The translations under genes were made by a program, and so were the position numbers. From assembly GCA_002381045.1 (NCBI GenBank), contig DFWT01000194.1, positions 1 to 6,409 of the forward strand: a DNA stretch of 6,409 nt. Reading direction: 5' to 3'. This document shows, piece after piece, positions 1 through 6,409 of this stretch (its first letter is position 1; each line of letters starts with the position of its first letter). The notes under the pieces were generated by a model. The model searched no databases and was not told the origin of the DNA. It saw only the letters and a list, made by a program, of their open reading frames with translations. The stretch is from Rhodoferax sp. UBA4127. GTDB lineage: Bacteria; Pseudomonadota; Gammaproteobacteria; Burkholderiales; Burkholderiaceae_C.

Positions 1-336
1 CGCCCATTTTTCCCATTGGGCCAGGGGCACCTGGTAGGCGATCAGTCCGGCTGCCAGCGCCATCACCAGCCAAATCGAGTGACGCGACAAGAAATAGGTG
101 TGGGTGTAGAGGGCAAAACGGGGGTTGTCTGGCATGGCAATGGATGCCGAATAGACCATCACCAGGCCCCAAAGCAAAAGTGCCGCTGTGACCCAAACCA
201 GGTGCTGGTCAAAGCCCTTGGCTTGCAATGGCGCAGAGCCAGTCGCACCCAGGCGCACCGGCAACACGTCAGCGGCAGGCGCACGTCGCCCGAGCCATCC
301 CAACAGGCTGGACAAGCGTGCGGCCGTGGCGCTCAC
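1..336 (-). CDS. ftsW: FtsW, septal peptidoglycan glycosyltransferase, N-terminal part only
   Basis: The first 112 residues of a SEDS-family membrane protein are present; the rest runs off the window. SEDS proteins polymerise lipid II, and FtsW does so at the septum in partnership with FtsI. I translated the frame by hand from the GTG at 336. It begins VSATAARLSSLLGWLG, followed by a cytoplasmic tail of about 45 residues. A first membrane segment follows at roughly 46-66, containing the FtsW/RodA-type GLVMVYSAS (57-65), with a second at roughly 87-106 (SIWLVMALAAGLIAYQVPL). The start is supported by GGAGG 7 nt upstream and by the GTGA overlap with the murD stop. RodA would look similar at this level, but position directly after murD in the dcw cluster favours FtsW. 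Confidence 0.92.
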   Translation of the reverse strand, partial: MSATAARLSSLLGWLGRRAPAADVLPVRLGATGSAPLQAKGFDQHLVWVTAALLLWGLVMVYSASIAMPDNPRFALYTHTYFLSRHSIWLVMALAAGLIAYQVPLAQWEKWA

Positions 337-1850
337 AGACCCACCTCCAGCGCAACACCGGCATCTGCGGCCAAAACTTCCACCGCCTGTACAAAGACCT
401 GGGCACGATGGGCATAGTCCTTGAACATGTCAAAACTGGCACAGGCCGGCGACATCAATACCGCGTCGCCTGCACTGGCCTGCGCGTTGGCCAGGTTGAC
501 CGCATCGGCCATGCTCGGGGCATCATGCAACGGCACCTGGGTGTCGGCCAGGGCGGCACGAATCATGGGCGCATCTCGCCCAATCAGCACCACCGCGCGC
601 ACGAACTGCGACACGGGGCGCGCCAGTGGACTGAAGTCCTGGCCCTTGCCCTCGCCGCCCAAAATCAGGACCACCTTGCGCTCAGCGCCCAGGCCCTGCA
701 GGGCGGCCACGGTGGCACCGACGTTGGTGCCTTTGCTGTCGTCAAAAAACTCGATGCCATTGACCGTGCCAATCGGCTGCACCCGGTGCGGCTCTCCGCG
801 GTACTCACGCAGACCGTACAACATGGGACCCAAGGCGCACCCGGCAGCACTGGCTAACGCCAAGGCTGACAAAGCGTTGATGGCGTTGTGACGACCGCGA
901 ATGCGCAGCGCATCGGCTGGCATCAAGCGCTGAATGTGGATGTCGGCCACCTCACCCTTGCGCAGCTTTTGGGTTTCATCGGCTTCCAGGGCACGCACAA
1001 GCCAGGTCATGCCGTTGACCGTTTCAATGCCGAAGTCGCCGGGGCGCCTTGGCATGTCGCCACCGAAGGTGACACAGGCACGCTGCTGGGGTTTTTGCAG
1101 CTTCACCTTCATTGGTGGTGGGAGCATTTGCATCACCGTTTCGTCTTCCCGGTTCAGCACCATCAGCCCTTGTTGACCAAACACCGCTGTTTTAGCTTGG
1201 GTGTAGGCGGCCATGCTGCCGTGCCAATCCAGATGGTCCTGGGTCACGTTCAGCACGGTGCCTGCGGTGGGCTCAAAGCTCTTTTCACCGTCGAGTTGGA
1301 AGCTGGACAACTCCAACACCCAGACTTCTGGCAGGGCATCCGCATCCAGGCGTTCGCCCAGGGTGTCAAGCAGGGTCGGGCCAATGTTGCCGGCCACCGC
1401 CACGCTTTTGCCAGCGCGTTCCACCAATTGGCCAGTAAGTGAGGTCACCGTGGTCTTGCCGTTGGTGCCGGTGATCGCCAACACCTTGGGGTCATAGCCA
1501 CGCTCGGCCTTGAGTTGGGACAACGCCTGAGCATACAAGCCTAATTCGCCTGCATCCCATATACCGCTTGCACGAGCAGCTTCATAAATAGGAGCAACTT
1601 CCAGTGGACTCAAACCTGGACTCTTGAACACGGCGCGCACGTCGGTGCCCTGCACCAGCACGGCGTCAAACGCACCGGACACAAAACGGGCGGTCGGCAC
1701 ATCGCGCTGCAAAGTAGCCAACTGCGGCGGTGCTGCGCGGGTGTCGGCCACGGTGACCTTCGCCCCGCAACGGGAACACCAGCGTGCCATCGCCAGGCCG
1801 GAGGCACCCAGGCCCAGGATCAGCACATGTTGGTCTTGTAAGGTTTGCAC
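333..1850 (-). CDS. murD: MurD, UDP-MurNAc-L-Ala:D-glutamate ligase
   Basis: MurD adds D-glutamate to UDP-MurNAc-L-Ala in the cytoplasm using ATP. I chose the GTG at 1850, which gives 505 residues and lies 2 nt after the mraY stop. The frame opens further to a TTG at 1910, but that would overlap mraY by 58 nt and add 20 residues before the natural beta strand VLILGLGASGLA (9-20). Motifs are the P-loop GTNGKTT (128-134), GNIG (154-157), ELSSFQL (180-186), NVTQDHLDWHG (201-211), the likely carbamylated Lys220, GRHNAINALSALA (319-331), DDSKGTN (370-376), GGEGKG (398-403) and SPACASFDMF (467-476). The protein is longer than the 438 residues of E. coli. A charged insert around 287-313 accounts for part of this and fits Burkholderiales orthologues as I remember them. 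The Shine-Dalgarno is poor (a weak GAG), so expression probably relies on coupling to mraY. The stop overlaps the ftsW start as GTGA. Confidence 0.96.
   Translation of the reverse strand: MQTLQDQHVLILGLGASGLAMARWCSRCGAKVTVADTRAAPPQLATLQRDVPTARFVSGAFDAVLVQGTDVRAVFKSPGLSPLEVAPIYEAARASGIWDAGELGLYAQALSQLKAERGYDPKVLAITGTNGKTTVTSLTGQLVERAGKSVAVAGNIGPTLLDTLGERLDADALPEVWVLELSSFQLDGEKSFEPTAGTVLNVTQDHLDWHGSMAAYTQAKTAVFGQQGLMVLNREDETVMQMLPPPMKVKLQKPQQRACVTFGGDMPRRPGDFGIETVNGMTWLVRALEADETQKLRKGEVADIHIQRLMPADALRIRGRHNAINALSALALASAAGCALGPMLYGLREYRGEPHRVQPIGTVNGIEFFDDSKGTNVGATVAALQGLGAERKVVLILGGEGKGQDFSPLARPVSQFVRAVVLIGRDAPMIRAALADTQVPLHDAPSMADAVNLANAQASAGDAVLMSPACASFDMFKDYAHRAQVFVQAVEVLAADAGVALEVGL
344..348 (-). 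promoter_or_regulatory. Shine-Dalgarno of ftsW
   Basis: GGAGG on the minus strand lies inside the last codons of murD, 7 nt before the ftsW GTG at 336-334. It is the main evidence that ftsW starts at this GTG, which has no nearby competing ATG. Confidence 0.8.
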
Positions 1851-1852
1851 GG

Positions 1853-3031
1853 TTATCTCAGCTTCAAGGTGCTCAAACCCACCAGACACAAGAGCATCGT
1901 GATGATCCAAAAACGCACCACCACTTGCGTTTCCTTCCAGCCGCTTTTCTCAAAATGGTGGTGCAAAGGCGCCATCTTCAGCATGCGCCGTCCAGTGCCA
2001 AATTTTTTCTTGGTGTATTTGAACCAGGTCACCTGCAGCATCACCGACACCGCCTCGGCCACAAACACGCCCCCCATGATGGCCAGCACAATTTCCTGGC
2101 GCACGATGATGGCAATGGTGCCCAGTGCGCCACCCAAGGCCAGCGCCCCCACATCCCCCATAAACACCTGGGCCGGGTAGGCGTTGAACCACAAAAAGGC
2201 CAGCCCTGCACCAGCCATGGCCGAGCAGAAAATCATCAACTCACCTGCGCCCGGAATATGCGGCAAGAACAGGTAGCGCGAGAACACCACGTTGCCGGTG
2301 ACGTAGGAAAAAATGCCCAGGCAGGCACCCACCATCACCACCGGCATGATGGCCAGGCCATCCAGCCCGTCGGTCAGGTTCACCGCGTTGCTGGAACCCA
2401 CAATGACCAGATAGCTCAACAGCACAAAACCCAGCACCCCCAGCGGGTAGCTGATTTCCTTGAAGAACGGCACCATCAACCCGGCCTTGGGTGGCAGATT
2501 CAAATCGAAACCAGACTGGATCCAGGTGAAAAACAGTTCTAGCACCCTGTAGTTGGTGTTTTCCGAAATGCTGAACACCAAGTACATCGCCGCCACCAGG
2601 CCAATCAATGACTGCCACAGGTACTTCTCACGCGATGGCATGCCTTCGGGATCTTTGTTCACCACCTTGCGCCAGTCGTCCGACCAGCCAATCGCACCAA
2701 AGCCCAAGGTCACCAACAACACAATCCAGACAAAGCGGTTGCTCCAGTCAAACCAGAGCAAGGTCGACAGTGCAATACACAGCAAAATCAACACCCCGCC
2801 CATGGTGGGTGTGCCGCTTTTGGCCAGGTGCGTATCCATTCCATACCCGCGAATCGGTTGGCCAATCTTCAACTCGGTCAGGCGCCGGATCACCCAGGGG
2901 CCAGCGGCCAAACCCATCAGCAACGCCGTCATAGCAGCCATCACCGCGCGGAAGGTCTGGTACTGAAACACGCGCAAGAAGCCCAAGTCGGGCGACAGCG
3001 TCTGCAACCATTGAGCCAGCCAGATCAACAT
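1853..3031 (-). CDS. mraY: MraY, phospho-MurNAc-pentapeptide translocase (lipid I synthase)
   Basis: MraY is a polytopic inner-membrane enzyme that transfers phospho-MurNAc-pentapeptide from UDP to undecaprenyl phosphate, making lipid I. The 392-residue protein is strongly hydrophobic with many membrane segments. Conserved cytoplasmic motifs are present: KSGTPTMGG (71-79), the aspartate pair D118-D119 in GWSDDW, NLTDGLDGLA (218-227), MGDVGALALGG (291-301, with the D293 catalytic-type aspartate) and HHHFE (357-361). It is longer than the 360-residue E. coli protein. Much of the extra length is in the loop around residues 155-190, which as I recall is usual in betaproteobacteria. The ATG at 3031 has AGGAG 8 nt upstream. 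The gene overlaps the murF end by 7 nt in another frame, and its TAA stop lies 2 nt before the murD GTG. Confidence 0.98.
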   Translation of the reverse strand: MLIWLAQWLQTLSPDLGFLRVFQYQTFRAVMAAMTALLMGLAAGPWVIRRLTELKIGQPIRGYGMDTHLAKSGTPTMGGVLILLCIALSTLLWFDWSNRFVWIVLLVTLGFGAIGWSDDWRKVVNKDPEGMPSREKYLWQSLIGLVAAMYLVFSISENTNYRVLELFFTWIQSGFDLNLPPKAGLMVPFFKEISYPLGVLGFVLLSYLVIVGSSNAVNLTDGLDGLAIMPVVMVGACLGIFSYVTGNVVFSRYLFLPHIPGAGELMIFCSAMAGAGLAFLWFNAYPAQVFMGDVGALALGGALGTIAIIVRQEIVLAIMGGVFVAEAVSVMLQVTWFKYTKKKFGTGRRMLKMAPLHHHFEKSGWKETQVVVRFWIITMLLCLVGLSTLKLR

Positions 3032-4443
3032 ATAACAGACTCCTGTTGGCAGGTGGCACTCAGCGCTTCAACCACCCGCTCCATCTTCATGAAGCGCGAG
3101 CCTTTGACAAGAATGCTGGCCACATCAGGCAAGTTAGCCAACACTGCAGCTTGCAGGTCACCCATCTCAGCAAAATTTTCAATTGATTCAAAATTCATAG
3201 CTGCTTGCCCAGACGCTACGCCAGTGACATAAACTTTTTCAATATTTTTCTCAATGGCCAGTTGCAATGCTTCGGCATGAAACTGTGGCCCCTGATCACC
3301 GACCTCACCCATATCACCCAGCACCAACAGGCGCGGTGCCGGCAAAGCCGCCAACACCTCGATGGCAGCGCGTACTGAATCTGGATTGGCGTTGTAGGTG
3401 TCATCCACCAGGGTAATTTCACGCTGGCGATGGGTCAGCAACAACGCGCGCGAGCGACCCTTGACAGGCTCGAAGCTTTCCAGCCCGGCGGTAATTGCAT
3501 TGAGGGGTGCGCCCGCGGCCAGTGCACAGGCCACTGCGGCCAGCGCATTCTTGACGTTGTGGGCGCCAGCAATATGGAGGGCAAAGTGCACTGCACCCGC
3601 AGGCGTCATGGCAGACACCTGCCAGGCGGCATGAGACCAAACCGCACGGGTCGCCCAGACCTGCGCATCAGAGCCCGCGTCGCCAGCAAACCGCAGCGAG
3701 CGACGAGCACCGGCTTTGCCACGCCAAAGTAGCGTGTAGGTGTCATCTGCGGGGAAAACGGCCACGCCGTCACCAGGCAACGCATCAATAACCGAACCGT
3801 TCTCATGCGCCACCGCCTCCACCGTGGCCATGAACTCAAGGTGTTCACGCTGGGCGTTGTTCACCAGCGCCACCGTCGGCTGCGCAATGACTGACAAGGT
3901 GGCGATTTCGCCAGGATGGTTCATGCCAAGTTCCACCACCGCCACCTGGTGGGTGTCGCGCAGGCGCAGCAGGGTCAGCGGCACCCCAATCTCGTTGTTC
4001 AAATTCCCTTGGGTGGCCAAGCTTTGCTCGCCCTGCCAGGCGCGCAAGATGGACGCGATCATTTGCGTCACCGTGGTTTTGCCATTGGAACCTGTCACCG
4101 CAATCAGCGGCAACTGGAACTGCGCGCGCCAGCGTGTGGCCAGTTCGGCCAAGGCAAGTTTGGCATCGGGCACCACCCATCCGGGAAGACCTGCCTGTTG
4201 CAGCTTGAGCGTGGCGCTGTCGCCCTGGCAAATGGCAGCCACCGCCCCTTTTTCACGGGCCTGCGCCAAAAAGTCATTGGCATCAAAACGCTCACCGCGC
4301 AGCGCCACAAATAGATCACCCGGGGCCAGTGTGCGGCTGTCGGTGTGCACGCGCTGTATCAACACATCGGGATCTTTCACACCCACCGCATGCGCCTGAT
4401 CCAGCCAGGCAGTAACCTGCTGCAAACCCATCATGGCGTTCAT
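3025..4443 (-). CDS. murF: MurF, UDP-MurNAc-tripeptide:D-alanyl-D-alanine ligase
   Basis: MurF adds the D-Ala-D-Ala dipeptide in the last cytoplasmic step of stem-peptide assembly and consumes ATP. The protein has 472 residues, within the family range. Motifs are VHTDSRTLAPGDLFVAL (32-48) in the N-terminal domain, the P-loop GSNGKTT (118-124), NLNNEIG (147-153), ELGMNHPGEI (171-180), NNAQREHLEF (195-204), DDTYNANP (347-354), LGDMGE (375-380) and VKGSRFMKME (447-456). The ATG at 4443 is favoured because AGGAGG ends 7 nt upstream. Met codons at residues 4 and 5 are less well placed. The start overlaps the murE stop as ATGA, and the 3' end overlaps mraY by 7 nt. Residues about 398-424 (KNIEKVYVTGVASGQAAMNF and onward) are encoded by a markedly AT-rich patch unlike the rest of the gene; it is listed separately. 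Confidence 0.98.
   Translation of the reverse strand: MNAMMGLQQVTAWLDQAHAVGVKDPDVLIQRVHTDSRTLAPGDLFVALRGERFDANDFLAQAREKGAVAAICQGDSATLKLQQAGLPGWVVPDAKLALAELATRWRAQFQLPLIAVTGSNGKTTVTQMIASILRAWQGEQSLATQGNLNNEIGVPLTLLRLRDTHQVAVVELGMNHPGEIATLSVIAQPTVALVNNAQREHLEFMATVEAVAHENGSVIDALPGDGVAVFPADDTYTLLWRGKAGARRSLRFAGDAGSDAQVWATRAVWSHAAWQVSAMTPAGAVHFALHIAGAHNVKNALAAVACALAAGAPLNAITAGLESFEPVKGRSRALLLTHRQREITLVDDTYNANPDSVRAAIEVLAALPAPRLLVLGDMGEVGDQGPQFHAEALQLAIEKNIEKVYVTGVASGQAAMNFESIENFAEMGDLQAAVLANLPDVASILVKGSRFMKMERVVEALSATCQQESVIC
3040..3044 (-). promoter_or_regulatory. Shine-Dalgarno of mraY
   Basis: AGGAG on the minus strand is embedded in the codons for the MurF residues Gln-Glu near its C-terminus. 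It has 8 nt of spacing to the mraY ATG at 3031-3029. It supports that start and lets mraY be translated both independently and by coupling to murF. Confidence 0.75.
3171..3250. repeat. AT-rich patch in murF resembling a dispersed Comamonadaceae repeat
   Basis: Within the GC-rich murF gene, 24 of 30 bases at 3171-3200 and 19 of 22 at 3229-3250 are A or T. Between them is a core reading ATAGCTGCTTGCCC then GACGCTACGCC on the plus strand (3197-3222). The left flank contains small palindromes (AAAATTTT at 3172-3179, CAATTG at 3180-3185, TTGATTCAA at 3183-3191). From memory, genomes of Rhodoferax, Polaromonas and Acidovorax carry many short repeats containing ATAGCTGCT(A/T)GCGC followed by a GCGCTA half. 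This match is recalled, not searched. The frame stays open and the encoded MurF segment is not obviously longer than in relatives, which argues against a simple insertion. Confidence 0.3.
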
Positions 4444-5963
4444 GCGATGGCCTCCTGACCAGAAGGCGCCACCACACCGAGCGCAGCGCGCACCACGGCG
4501 ACATCCGAGAAAGGCAGGCGTTTGCCAGCGACCTCCTGGTAGTCTTCATGGCCCTTGCCTGCCACCAACACCACATCATTGGCGGCAGCGTTTTGCAATG
4601 TGCCGCGGATGGCTTGTGCGCGGTCTGGCTCAGCAGAGACATCCTTCACACCCACCAAACCCAACAGAATCTGACTAATGATGGCCTGGGGCACTTCGCT
4701 GCGCGGGTTATCGCTGGTAACTACCACGCGGTCGGCATTGGCACCGGCCACCGCACCCATCAACGGACGTTTGGTCGTGTCACGATCCCCACCACAACCA
4801 AATACACACCACAGTTGCCCGCCTCGCGCGGCAGCCAAGGGTTGGAGTGCCTGGAGTGCCTGCGCCAAAGCATCCGGCGTATGGGCATAGTCCACAGCCA
4901 CCATGACGCGCCCAGGCACCTGCACACACTCCATGCGCCCTGGTACTGGTGTCAGACCCGTGCAGGCTTGCACTGCCGCCTGCAAAGACACACCCAAAGT
5001 GCGCATGGCGGCAATCACTCCCAGCACATTAGCCACGTTGTAGGCACCGATCAGCTGCGTTTTCACGGGCAGGGAGCGACCAGACTCAACGACGTTGAAC
5101 ATCACACCATCGGCCTGGTAACGAATGCCTTGCGCCTGCAAACGTGCCTGGTCGTTGCCACTTGGCCGCATCGACACCGTCCAAAGGTCTACCAATGGCG
5201 CTTGGTGGTGCAATGCCAACGCCAGTTCCGCGCCAAACACATCGTCCACATTGATGACCGCAGCGCGCAAGCCAGGCCAGGCAAACAGTTTGGCCTTGGC
5301 GCGGCCATAGGCAGCCATGTCACCGTGGTAGTCCAGGTGGTCCTGGGTCAGGTTGGTGAACAAAGCGGTGTGGATGCGTGTGCCATCGAGGCGGTGTTCT
5401 TCGATGCCAATGGAGGAGGCCTCCACTGCACAAGCTTTGAACCCGCGCTCGCGAAAGTCTGCAAACGCCGCCTGAAGGGCCACCGGGTCGGGTGTGGTCA
5501 AACCCGTGCTGACCACATTTGGCGGCACGCCCACACCCAAAGTACCTACTACCCCGCATGGCATATTGGCTGGTTGTTCCAGATTTGATAGCGCCTGTGC
5601 CAACCACCAGGCGGTTGAAGTTTTGCCATTGGTGCCGGTGACGGCCAGCACGGCAAGCGCCTCACTGGGCTTGCCAAACCAGTCACTGGCAATCGGGCCA
5701 CTGGCCGCTTTGAGGCCTGCATAGCTGGCAATCCGGGCGTCATCAAACGCAAATTCGTCGCTGCCTGCGCGCTCCACCAGGCAGGCGCTGGCACCTGCGA
5801 CCAAGGCAGCACCCACATGCTTGCGCGCATCCACCGCTGCACCGGGCCAGGCAAGGAAGCCGTCGCCCGCACGCACTTGGCGGCTGTCGGTGCGCAACCG
5901 GCCAGGGACGTGTGTGCGAAGCCACTGGGCAGCAGTTTGGGGGGTGGTGAGTTCTGGCAGCAT
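4440..5963 (-). CDS. murE: MurE, UDP-MurNAc-L-Ala-D-Glu:meso-diaminopimelate ligase
   Basis: This cytoplasmic Mur ligase adds the third stem-peptide residue to UDP-MurNAc-L-Ala-D-Glu using ATP. The protein has 507 residues, close to the usual 490-510. Visible motifs in order are the N-terminal substrate domain with RTDSRQV (24-30), the ATP P-loop GTNGKTS (110-116, Lys114), TTPDP (156-160), EASSIGI (181-187), NLTQDHLDYHG (204-214), a probable carbamylated lysine at 223, DYAHTPD (358-364), GCGGDRDTTKRP (389-400) and DNPR (418-421). DNPR is the established signature for meso-diaminopimelate rather than lysine. The ATG start shares one base with the ftsI stop (TGATG). A moderate purine-rich stretch (AGAGAG, 5975-5970) precedes it by 6 nt, so reinitiation after ftsI is likely. 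The 3' end overlaps murF by 4 nt. No key residue appears to be missing. Confidence 0.98.
   Translation of the reverse strand: MLPELTTPQTAAQWLRTHVPGRLRTDSRQVRAGDGFLAWPGAAVDARKHVGAALVAGASACLVERAGSDEFAFDDARIASYAGLKAASGPIASDWFGKPSEALAVLAVTGTNGKTSTAWWLAQALSNLEQPANMPCGVVGTLGVGVPPNVVSTGLTTPDPVALQAAFADFRERGFKACAVEASSIGIEEHRLDGTRIHTALFTNLTQDHLDYHGDMAAYGRAKAKLFAWPGLRAAVINVDDVFGAELALALHHQAPLVDLWTVSMRPSGNDQARLQAQGIRYQADGVMFNVVESGRSLPVKTQLIGAYNVANVLGVIAAMRTLGVSLQAAVQACTGLTPVPGRMECVQVPGRVMVAVDYAHTPDALAQALQALQPLAAARGGQLWCVFGCGGDRDTTKRPLMGAVAGANADRVVVTSDNPRSEVPQAIISQILLGLVGVKDVSAEPDRAQAIRGTLQNAAANDVVLVAGKGHEDYQEVAGKRLPFSDVAVVRAALGVVAPSGQEAIA
4451..4456 (-). promoter_or_regulatory. Shine-Dalgarno of murF
   Basis: AGGAGG on the minus strand lies within the last codons of murE. 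It is separated by 7 nt from the murF ATG at 4443-4441. It is the strongest ribosome binding site in the window and decides the murF start over the Met codons 9 and 12 nt downstream. Confidence 0.85.
4843..4862. repeat. Short tandem duplication, period 9, inside murE
   Basis: TGGAGTGCC is repeated twice in tandem and the periodicity extends over 20 bases. On the coding strand it gives the repeated tripeptide Ala-Leu-Gln in MurE (QALQALQPL, residues about 368-376). It is in frame and lies in a helix-like stretch of the C-terminal domain, so it is probably a harmless slippage product. Confidence 0.5.
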
Positions 5964-6409
5964 CAGAAGCTCTCTTCCACCGCTTGGGTCACGATCTGCG
6001 GCACCACCGAAATGTCAGGCGCTACACCCAGCACCCTCAGGGTCTGCTGAACCGTCTGGCTGAACACCGGCGCAGCCACATCACCGCCAAAGTATTTGCC
6101 GTTGCTGGGCTCATCAATCATCACGGCCACCGAAATGCGCGGCGCATCAATGGGGGCCAGGCCAGCAAATACACCCCGGTATTTTTTGTCGGCGTAGCCT
6201 TTGCCTTCCTGCTTGTGGGCGGTACCGGTCTTTCCACCGACCGAGTAACCCATGGTCTGCGCCTTGGGTGCGGTGCCGCCTGGACCGGTCGCCATGTGCA
6301 GCATCTGGCGCATGGCTTTGGCGTGACGCATGTCGATCACCGGAATGCCATTGACGCGCTCCTGCGCCTTGAACATGGTGACTGGCACCAAATCGCCATC
6401 ACGTCCGAA
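5963..6409 (-). CDS. ftsI: FtsI (PBP3) septal peptidoglycan transpeptidase, C-terminal part only
   Basis: This is the last 148 residues of the class B penicillin-binding protein that cross-links septal peptidoglycan in the periplasm. The reading frame stays open to the window edge, so the N-terminus, the membrane anchor and the first two active-site motifs (SxxK, SxN) lie outside. The third penicillin-binding motif, K-T-G-T, is visible at residues 60-63 of the fragment (codons 6232-6221) in the context VGGKTGTAHK. It is followed by the family-typical FAGLAPIDAPRISVAVMIDEP and a GKYFGGDVAAPVF segment. The codon for an apparent start at 6391 is TTG inside the domain and is not a real start. The stop TGA shares its last base with the ATG of murE (TGATG). 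Position before murE and the sequence after KTGT both support FtsI rather than another PBP. A PBP2-type (MrdA) identity is unlikely in this gene order. Confidence 0.95.
   Translation of the reverse strand, partial: FGRDGDLVPVTMFKAQERVNGIPVIDMRHAKAMRQMLHMATGPGGTAPKAQTMGYSVGGKTGTAHKQEGKGYADKKYRGVFAGLAPIDAPRISVAVMIDEPSNGKYFGGDVAAPVFSQTVQQTLRVLGVAPDISVVPQIVTQAVEESF

Noticed and set aside
228..857. A 209-codon plus-strand open frame opposite ftsW and murD
   Set aside because: It spans the junction of two well-supported minus-strand genes, has no domain I recognise and has the composition of a shadow frame.
1228..1250. Near-identical DNA in murD (about 1228-1250) and murE (about 5332-5354), sharing TGGTCCTGGGTCA; also similar DNA at the three P-loops (about 1455, 4078 and 5623)
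   Set aside because: These encode the homologous motifs N-x-TQDHLD and G-(T/S)-NGKT of the Mur ligase family. Paralogy and motif conservation explain them without a repeat element or recombination.
888..1442. A 184-codon plus-strand open frame opposite murD
   Set aside because: It is a His-rich shadow of the MurD central domain with no supporting signal.
3025..3060. A possible internal promoter or terminator between murF and mraY
   Set aside because: There is no intergenic space, and I see no credible -35/-10 pair or GC hairpin followed by a T run. Only the ribosome site is supportable.
4548..5588. A 346-codon open frame on the plus strand opposite murE
   Set aside because: The murE frame carries all Mur ligase motifs. 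The antisense frame has a His/Gln/Arg-rich low-information composition, no recognisable motif and no ribosome site that I can see. Long antisense frames are expected in GC-rich genes.
1..6409. A novel system hidden within the cluster
   Set aside because: Every base except 2 nt is accounted for by canonical dcw genes with intact motifs. No extra gene, fusion or disrupted frame is present.

Overview
This window is an uninterrupted stretch of the division and cell wall (dcw) cluster, read entirely from the minus strand. In transcription order (high to low coordinates) it holds the 3' end of ftsI (6409-5963), complete murE (5963-4440), murF (4443-3025), mraY (3031-1853) and murD (1850-333), and the 5' end of ftsW (336-1). 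The gene order is the canonical proteobacterial one. High GC, a 392-residue MraY, a roughly 505-residue MurD and the MurF stretch NNAQREHLEF all suggest a betaproteobacterium of the order Burkholderiales. Comamonadaceae (Rhodoferax/Polaromonas/Acidovorax-like) is the best guess. This placement is an inference from remembered family features, not from a search.

There is essentially no non-coding DNA. The five junctions are a 1-nt overlap (TGATG, ftsI/murE), a 4-nt overlap (ATGA, murE/murF), a 7-nt overlap (murF/mraY), a 2-nt gap (mraY/murD) and a 4-nt overlap (GTGA, murD/ftsW). Good Shine-Dalgarno sequences lie inside the preceding gene for murF, mraY and ftsW. They are weaker for murE and poor for murD. 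I see no promoter, terminator, RNA gene, mobile element or CRISPR, and the layout fits one polycistronic message with translational coupling.

The products work as one pathway. MurE, MurD and MurF are the ATP-dependent ligases that build the UDP-MurNAc stem peptide: MurD adds D-Glu, MurE adds meso-diaminopimelate (the DNPR motif is present) and MurF adds D-Ala-D-Ala. MraY moves phospho-MurNAc-pentapeptide onto undecaprenyl phosphate to make lipid I. FtsW and FtsI are the septal glycosyltransferase and transpeptidase that use the finished lipid II at the division site.

I found no new biological system. The most unusual signal is an AT-rich patch inside murF (about 3171-3250). Its core resembles a short dispersed repeat I recall from Comamonadaceae genomes. 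A weaker look-alike lies in murD (1561-1600). Both need a genome-wide check.
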